From the IMG/VR virus record IMGVR_UViG_3300025864_000058, positions 1 to 21,147 of that record: 21,147 bases of DNA; one strand, written 5' to 3'. Origin of the DNA: a virus. Positions 21,021 to 21,147 of this stretch are shown in pieces. The translations under genes and the position numbers were made by a program. The notes under the pieces were generated by a model, which was not told the DNA's origin, made no database searches, and was given only the letters and a program-made list of their open reading frames with translations. Position 1 is the stretch's first letter, and each line of letters begins with the position of its first letter.

Positions 21021-21147
21021 AACTTTTAAAGGCTTATCATGAAATTATTTTGCGGGACGTCATTTTACTCGACGCCACAAAGTCGGCCAAAACCCTCAAA
21101 AAGTATTGGTTCATCCCGTTATTTTTGTGCAGGAAGGAACTTGAGCA
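21017..21147 (+). CDS. Partial gene at window edge
   Basis: A frame opening in an ATGA overlap with the previous stop and still open at the window end. The visible 43 residues begin MKLLKAYHEIILRDVILLD and contain a hydrophobic stretch (YWFIPLFLC). Too short to assign; truncated only by the window edge. Confidence 0.6.
   Translation, partial: MKLLKAYHEIILRDVILLDATKSAKTLKKYWFIPLFLCRKELE

Overview
The window is a stretch of tailed-phage or prophage DNA (Caudoviricetes), probably from a Bacteroidota host. The phage identity rests on an ordered packaging and virion block: small terminase, large terminase, portal, scaffold, major capsid, neck and tail genes. The host call rests on several copies of the Bacteroidota promoter element TAnnTTTG, mostly A-rich start regions without Shine-Dalgarno sequences, and a large-terminase and portal type common in Bacteroidota phages. 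Every supported gene is on the + strand. No integrase, repressor, tRNA or CRISPR array is visible, so I cannot tell a free phage from a prophage.

Layout. Positions 54-5003 hold small, tightly packed early genes. They include a small protein with an HTH-like segment, a 456-residue coiled-coil protein, small membrane or secreted proteins, an Arg-rich protein with a nuclease-associated DNA-binding motif, a beta-class DNA methyltransferase and an NUMOD/IENR-like mini-protein. Many neighbours overlap as ATGA or TAATG, which suggests translational coupling. Positions 5003-10269 are an accessory zone built around three paralogous HNH-AP2 homing-type endonucleases, at 5124, 8315 and 9784. Between them lie small unknown genes, a second DNA methyltransferase and a candidate small RNA with its own promoter near 6778. 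Positions 10289-16060 are packaging and capsid assembly: TerS, TerL, a zincin-like protein, portal, two small proteins and a scaffold-like protein. Positions 16078-21147 are virion structure: major capsid, a beta-rich decoration-like protein, a protein with a carbohydrate-binding-like patch, a tail-completion-like protein, a tail-tube-like protein with an Ig-like C-terminus, a terminator-like hairpin and small tail-region genes. The last gene runs off the end.

The most unusual signal is in the untranslated leaders of the three HNH genes. Each leader has a long helix beginning at or near the predicted transcription start. The loop of that helix contains a segment complementary to sequence just before the endonuclease start codon, giving an H-type pseudoknot order (A-B-A'-B'). 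The paired sequences differ between copies while the arrangement is kept. In two copies an ATG follows the 5' strand of the first helix immediately, opening a leader reading frame that runs into, or stops on, the HNH start. I infer that each endonuclease travels with its own promoter and structured control element. A separate compact hairpin RNA at 6778-6850 and a 16-bp hairpin with 11-bp direct repeats at 9558-9656 are further unexplained structures.
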